DNA from: Nanobdellota archaeon
Lineage (GTDB): Archaea; Nanobdellota; Nanobdellia; SCGC-AAA011-G17; ARS1403
Assembly: GCA_018831025.1 (NCBI GenBank)
Contig: JAHJRB010000059.1
Span: 1-43,812, forward strand
Length of the DNA stretch: 43,812 bases
Direction of reading: 5' to 3'
Positions within the stretch are counted from its first letter, which is position 1. Every line of letters begins with the position of its first letter. Under the pieces are notes generated by a model. That model was not told where the DNA came from, did no database searches, and was given only the letters and a program-made list of their open reading frames with translations. The translations under genes were made by a program, and so were the position numbers. This document shows positions 41,047-43,812 of the stretch, in pieces.

Positions 41047-41237
41047 AAATTCAAACTAACTGGAATATGAACTTAGAGAAAACTCTGGAATTACATAAAG
41101 AAGTAGTTTTTCTATCTAAAAGATTTAGAAACTGTTTTGATTGGAGAATTCTTTTACATCCTATAGGAGGTTTTTCTTTAAATAAAGTTATCGAAAAATT
41201 ACCAAACGTTATACAGGAGATAAAAAATGGGTGTTAA
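41043..41237 (+). CDS. Small protein coupled between AbrB-like gene and fen1, unknown
   Basis: A 64-residue protein that starts in an ATGA overlap with the AbrB-like gene and ends in an 11-nt overlap with fen1, so it is likely to be a true gene. It is largely helical with the segment LHKEVVFLSKRFRNCFDWRIL and no recognisable family. Next to a MazE-like protein it could be a partner, but it does not look like a known toxin. Confidence 0.5.
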   Translation: MKIQTNWNMNLEKTLELHKEVVFLSKRFRNCFDWRILLHPIGGFSLNKVIEKLPNVIQEIKNGC

Positions 41238-42243
41238 ACTGCCAGGAATATTACCTGTGAAAACAATTTCATGGGAAGAATTAAAAGGGAAGAAGATTGG
41301 GATAGATTTTAGTAATTGTGCATATCAATTCTTAAGTTCTATAAGACAGAGAGATGGAACGCCGCTTATGGATTCTAAAGGTAGAGTAACCTCTCATTTA
41401 TCAGGTTTATTCTATAGATCCTCTAATTTAATACAAAAAGGATTGAAATTATGTTATATTTTTGATGGAAAGCCACCTTCTTTAAAGATTGTAACACAAG
41501 AAGAAAGAGAGCATAGGAAAAGGATAGCAGAAACAAGATTAGAGAAAGCTAGAGAGGAAGAAGATATAGAGGCTATGGGAAAATATAGTAAGCAGACTAC
41601 TAGAATGAGTAAAGAGATTGTTAAAGAAAGTAAGGAATTATTAAAAGCTATGGGGATTCCGATTATACAAAGTCCTAGTGAATCAGATGCACAGGGTTCT
41701 TTTATGGTTGAAAATGGAGATCTAGATTATTTTGCTTCTAGCGATCAAGATTGTTTATTGCATAATTGTCCTAGATTAATTCCCAATTTAACTTTATCTC
41801 AAACCAGGAAAGTTGGAGGAAGTTATGTTTATATTCAACCCCAAATTATTGAATTAGAAGATGTGCTTAATCATTTAGGGATAGATAGAGATAGATTAAT
41901 TGTTATGGGAATCCTCACGGGAACGGACTATAATCCAAAAGGAATTCCTGGGATTGGTCCAAAGAAAGCTCTTAATTTAGTTAAACAATTTAAGAAATTT
42001 GATACTTTATTCAAAAATGTTGAAGCTGATTTTAACTGGAAAAAGATTTATGCTATTTTTAAATCAATGCCTGTAATGAAAGAATATCAACTTAAATGGG
42101 ATAATGTAAATGAAAGTAAAATTAGAAAACTGCTTATTAAAGAACATGAATTTGGTGAAGAAAGAGTTGAGAAAGTTTTAGAAAAGTTAAAGAAAAAAGA
42201 TAAAAAGAAAGAACAGAAAGGATTGGGGGATTTTATAAAATAG
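41227..42243 (+). CDS. fen: Flap endonuclease FEN-1
   Basis: A 338-residue structure-specific nuclease. The start MGVKLPGILP places the metal/flap-binding N-terminus. Catalytic acidic residues lie in IGIDFSN, CYIFDGKPP, SPSESDAQGS, FASSDQDCLL and GTDYNPKGIPGIGPKKAL (helix-hairpin-helix). The C-terminus QKGLGDFIK is a PIP box that binds the PCNA clamp. It trims 5' flaps during Okazaki fragment processing. The last gene of the abrB - orf64 - fen1 chain; its last 70 bp are copied at 43735. Confidence 0.95.
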   Translation: MGVKLPGILPVKTISWEELKGKKIGIDFSNCAYQFLSSIRQRDGTPLMDSKGRVTSHLSGLFYRSSNLIQKGLKLCYIFDGKPPSLKIVTQEEREHRKRIAETRLEKAREEEDIEAMGKYSKQTTRMSKEIVKESKELLKAMGIPIIQSPSESDAQGSFMVENGDLDYFASSDQDCLLHNCPRLIPNLTLSQTRKVGGSYVYIQPQIIELEDVLNHLGIDRDRLIVMGILTGTDYNPKGIPGIGPKKALNLVKQFKKFDTLFKNVEADFNWKKIYAIFKSMPVMKEYQLKWDNVNESKIRKLLIKEHEFGEERVEKVLEKLKKKDKKKEQKGLGDFIK

Positions 42244-42396
42244 GGCTAAGTCAAGTTATCTGTGTTAGCTAACATTAGTAGGGCTCAGGAATTTGGAATT
42301 TAGCTATCTGGAGGCTTGGGTTTTTTCAAAACACAATTAAGTTGACTGTACCTAAAATAGAAAAGTTTAAATAGTATAATTTTAATTAGTATAACT
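42244..42396. other. Intergenic stretch between fen1 and the ATPase gene
   Basis: 153 bp. It holds a 10-bp palindrome GTTAGCTAAC (42264-42273), two GGGCT repeats (42243-42247 and 42291-42295), and the promoter of the ATPase gene (TTTAAATAG near 42365-42373). No tRNA or open frame is seen. It could be the left end of an inserted segment. Confidence 0.35.
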
Positions 42397-43725
42397 ATGA
42401 TTATACAATTTAAGAACAGAAAAAAAGAAATTAAAGAAATTAAAGATGTTCTTAACTCAAGAAATTTTGAGTTCTTAATAGTGTATGGAAGAAGAAGGAT
42501 AGGAAAAACAGAGTTAATTTTGAATGCGACAAAAAATTCTAAGAGAATATATTATTTAGCTACTGGAGAGAATAATTTAACGAGATTTTATAATGTTGCT
42601 TCTAAATATGATCCGAATGTTATTAAATTAAAAAAAGATTGGGAAATTTTATTTGATTATTTAAAGGATAAAACAGATGTCATAATATTGGATGAATTTC
42701 AAAATCTGATTAAAGAAGATAAAAATATTTTACATCTATTTCAATCTATAGTTGATATTATCCTTAAAAAATCTAATATGAAGTTAATATTGCTTGGTTC
42801 TTCTGTTTCTATGATGACTTCCAAAGTTTTAAGCTATCAAAGCCCCTTGTATGGGAGAAAAACAGAATCTATGAATCTAAAAGCTATTTCCTTTTTTGAC
42901 TTACATGATTTTTTCCCTTCTATGAATATTAAAAAATTAGTAGAAGTCTATGGTTTTTCCGATGGAATTCCTTTTTATCTAAATAAAATTTGTGATGAAT
43001 TTTGGAAATGGTTGGAAAATGAGATAAAAAAAGAGAGCGTTTTTTTAAAGGATGAAGTTGATTTTTTGATGAGATATGAGTTTGAAGATGTTGGCACTTA
43101 TAAATTAATTTTAGAAGCTATTGCTAATGGCCATAGCAAACTTAATAATATTAAAAATTTTATAAAAGTTGAAAGAACAGATATTAGTCCTTATCTTAGA
43201 AATCTTATAGAAGTTGATTTTATCGAAAGAAAGGTTCCTGTTACAGAAAATATTAAATCAAGAGAGGGAAGATATTATCTCTCTGATAATTTTTTGAAAT
43301 TTTGGTTTAGATTTATTTATCCTAATTTAAGTTCTTTAGAAGAAGGCATTTTAAATACAAATACTATAAAAAAAGAATATAATGCTTATTTAGGAAAAAT
43401 ATTTGAGGAAATTGTTAAAGAATTTGTTATTAAAAGTAAATTTTTTAAATTTGATAAGATAGGAGGATGGTGGCATAAAGATAAAGAAATCGATTTAATT
43501 GCTTTAAATGGTGATAAAGAAATTTTATTTGTAGAATGTAAATGGAAAGATAATGTAAATGTTATAAAGATTTTAAAAAATTTAAAAGAAAAAACAAAAT
43601 ATGTTGAGTGGCATAATAATAAAAGGGAGGAATATTTTTGTATTGTTGCTAAAAGTTTTAAAAGAAAAATAAAAGAAAAAAATTTGTATTTGTTTGATTT
43701 GAAAGATTTTGAAAAAAAGTTTTGA
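42397..43725 (+). CDS. Archaeal ATPase (ATPase_2 + DUF234 type)
   Basis: A 442-residue protein of the archaeal ATPase family. Walker A is YGRRRIGKTELIL (about residues 30-42), Walker B is VIILDEFQNL, and LGSSVSMM fits sensor 1. The C-terminal DUF234 region (KIFEEIVKEFV, GGWWHKDKEIDLIALNGDKEILFVECKW) carries a PD-(D/E)XK-like pattern (E, D, ExK). Members are numerous in archaea and often travel with mobile DNA; function is not settled. It sits between fen1 and a copy of the fen1 tail. A TATA-like TTTAAATAG lies about 25-30 nt upstream of the ATG. Confidence 0.85.
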   Translation: MIIQFKNRKKEIKEIKDVLNSRNFEFLIVYGRRRIGKTELILNATKNSKRIYYLATGENNLTRFYNVASKYDPNVIKLKKDWEILFDYLKDKTDVIILDEFQNLIKEDKNILHLFQSIVDIILKKSNMKLILLGSSVSMMTSKVLSYQSPLYGRKTESMNLKAISFFDLHDFFPSMNIKKLVEVYGFSDGIPFYLNKICDEFWKWLENEIKKESVFLKDEVDFLMRYEFEDVGTYKLILEAIANGHSKLNNIKNFIKVERTDISPYLRNLIEVDFIERKVPVTENIKSREGRYYLSDNFLKFWFRFIYPNLSSLEEGILNTNTIKKEYNAYLGKIFEEIVKEFVIKSKFFKFDKIGGWWHKDKEIDLIALNGDKEILFVECKWKDNVNVIKILKNLKEKTKYVEWHNNKREEYFCIVAKSFKRKIKEKNLYLFDLKDFEKKF

Positions 43726-43734
43726 AGAGAAAGT

Positions 43735-43811
43735 GATTTGGGAAAGTTTTAGAAAAGTTAAAGAAAAAAGATAAAGGTAAGGAGCAAAAAGGATTGGGAG
43801 ATTTTATTTAA
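43735..43811 (+). pseudogene. Duplicated 3' end of fen1
   Basis: A 34-base stretch at 43742-43775 is identical to 42171-42204, and the next bases differ mostly at third codon positions. The frame encodes KVLEKLKKKDKGKEQKGLGD then FI before TAA, against the fen1 end with KKKEQKGLGDFIK. An in-frame TGA at 43734 and a 15-bp deletion stand upstream, so it is a fragment. It is either the old fen1 end left after an insertion or a duplicate made by recombination. Confidence 0.8.
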
Positions 43812-43812
43812 C

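Noticed and set aside
22194..42243. NIKD in aRF1 taken as a sign of a reassigned genetic code.
   Set aside because: Genes in the window end with TAA, TGA and TAG at positions that match full-length families (for example valS and fen1 with TAG, eS19 with TGA).
42244..42396. Possible structured RNA in the gap after fen1.
   Set aside because: Only a short palindrome and two GGGCT words are seen; no tRNA arms or box C/D motifs.

Overview
The window is AT-rich, gene-dense archaeal DNA. Archaeal/eukaryotic-type ribosomal proteins (eS1, uS15, eS19, eL39, eL31), a histone, aRF1, Bud32, Cdc48, family-B DNA polymerase, type II methionine aminopeptidase, FEN-1 and intron-bearing tRNA genes all point to Archaea. 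Short proteins, tiny intergenic gaps and many TATA-to-ATG spacings near 25 nt (leaderless mRNAs) suggest a small-genome DPANN-type archaeon, possibly Woesearchaeota/Pacearchaeota. That placement is inference.

Layout. 1-3.0 kb: a partial plus-strand gene, then a uS15 - RecJ/GAN-like nuclease - eS1 cluster and an EF-Tu-domain-II-like protein. 3.1-7.1 kb: two tandem glycosyltransferases, a lytic-transglycosylase-like secreted protein, two paralogous membrane-anchored proteins, a polyprenol/diacylglycerol-kinase-like membrane protein and a two-intron tRNA-Gln. 7.1-17.5 kb: Bud32, then a surface-glycan region with an apparently near-complete ADP-heptose pathway (HldD-like epimerase, RfaE2 nucleotidyltransferase, GmhB phosphatase, two HldA-type kinases of which one is fused to a cupin), DUF6165, GT2, GT4 and a GT9 heptosyltransferase-like enzyme. 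An RHH regulator/endonuclease-like pair sits inside the heptose operon. 17.5-25.4 kb: SRP54, FtsY, ScpB, an IS605/TnpB relic, histone, aRF1, ValS and an MBL protein. 25.4-26.4 kb: a tRNA-Phe that appears to carry five introns, overlapped on the other strand by a LAGLIDADG gene. 26.5-29.5 kb: pilin-like protein, NFACT-R, eS19, eL39 and eL31. 29.5-38.3 kb: Cdc48 and PolB, each interrupted by a LAGLIDADG intein, with Map between them. 38.3-43.8 kb: small membrane proteins, a CaCA exchanger, a PD-(D/E)XK nuclease, and a fen1 locus flanked by apparent relics of a second fen1.

Working together. The heptose genes would make ADP-heptose, and the GT9/GT4/GT2 enzymes would place sugars on a surface glycan. 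SRP54 and FtsY serve membrane targeting, and the polymerase, FEN-1, RecJ-like nuclease and ScpB serve replication and chromosome upkeep. Selfish or mobile DNA is dense: two inteins, a LAGLIDADG gene, the RHH/endonuclease pair, the TnpB relic and the fen1-flanking insertion.

The strongest candidates for something undescribed are the five-intron tRNA-Phe, where each predicted junction fits a bulge-helix-bulge and the spliced product is a normal tRNA; the archaeal ADP-heptose/GT9 cluster with a kinase-cupin fusion and no visible GmhA; and the fen1 locus bracketed by fen1 fragments.
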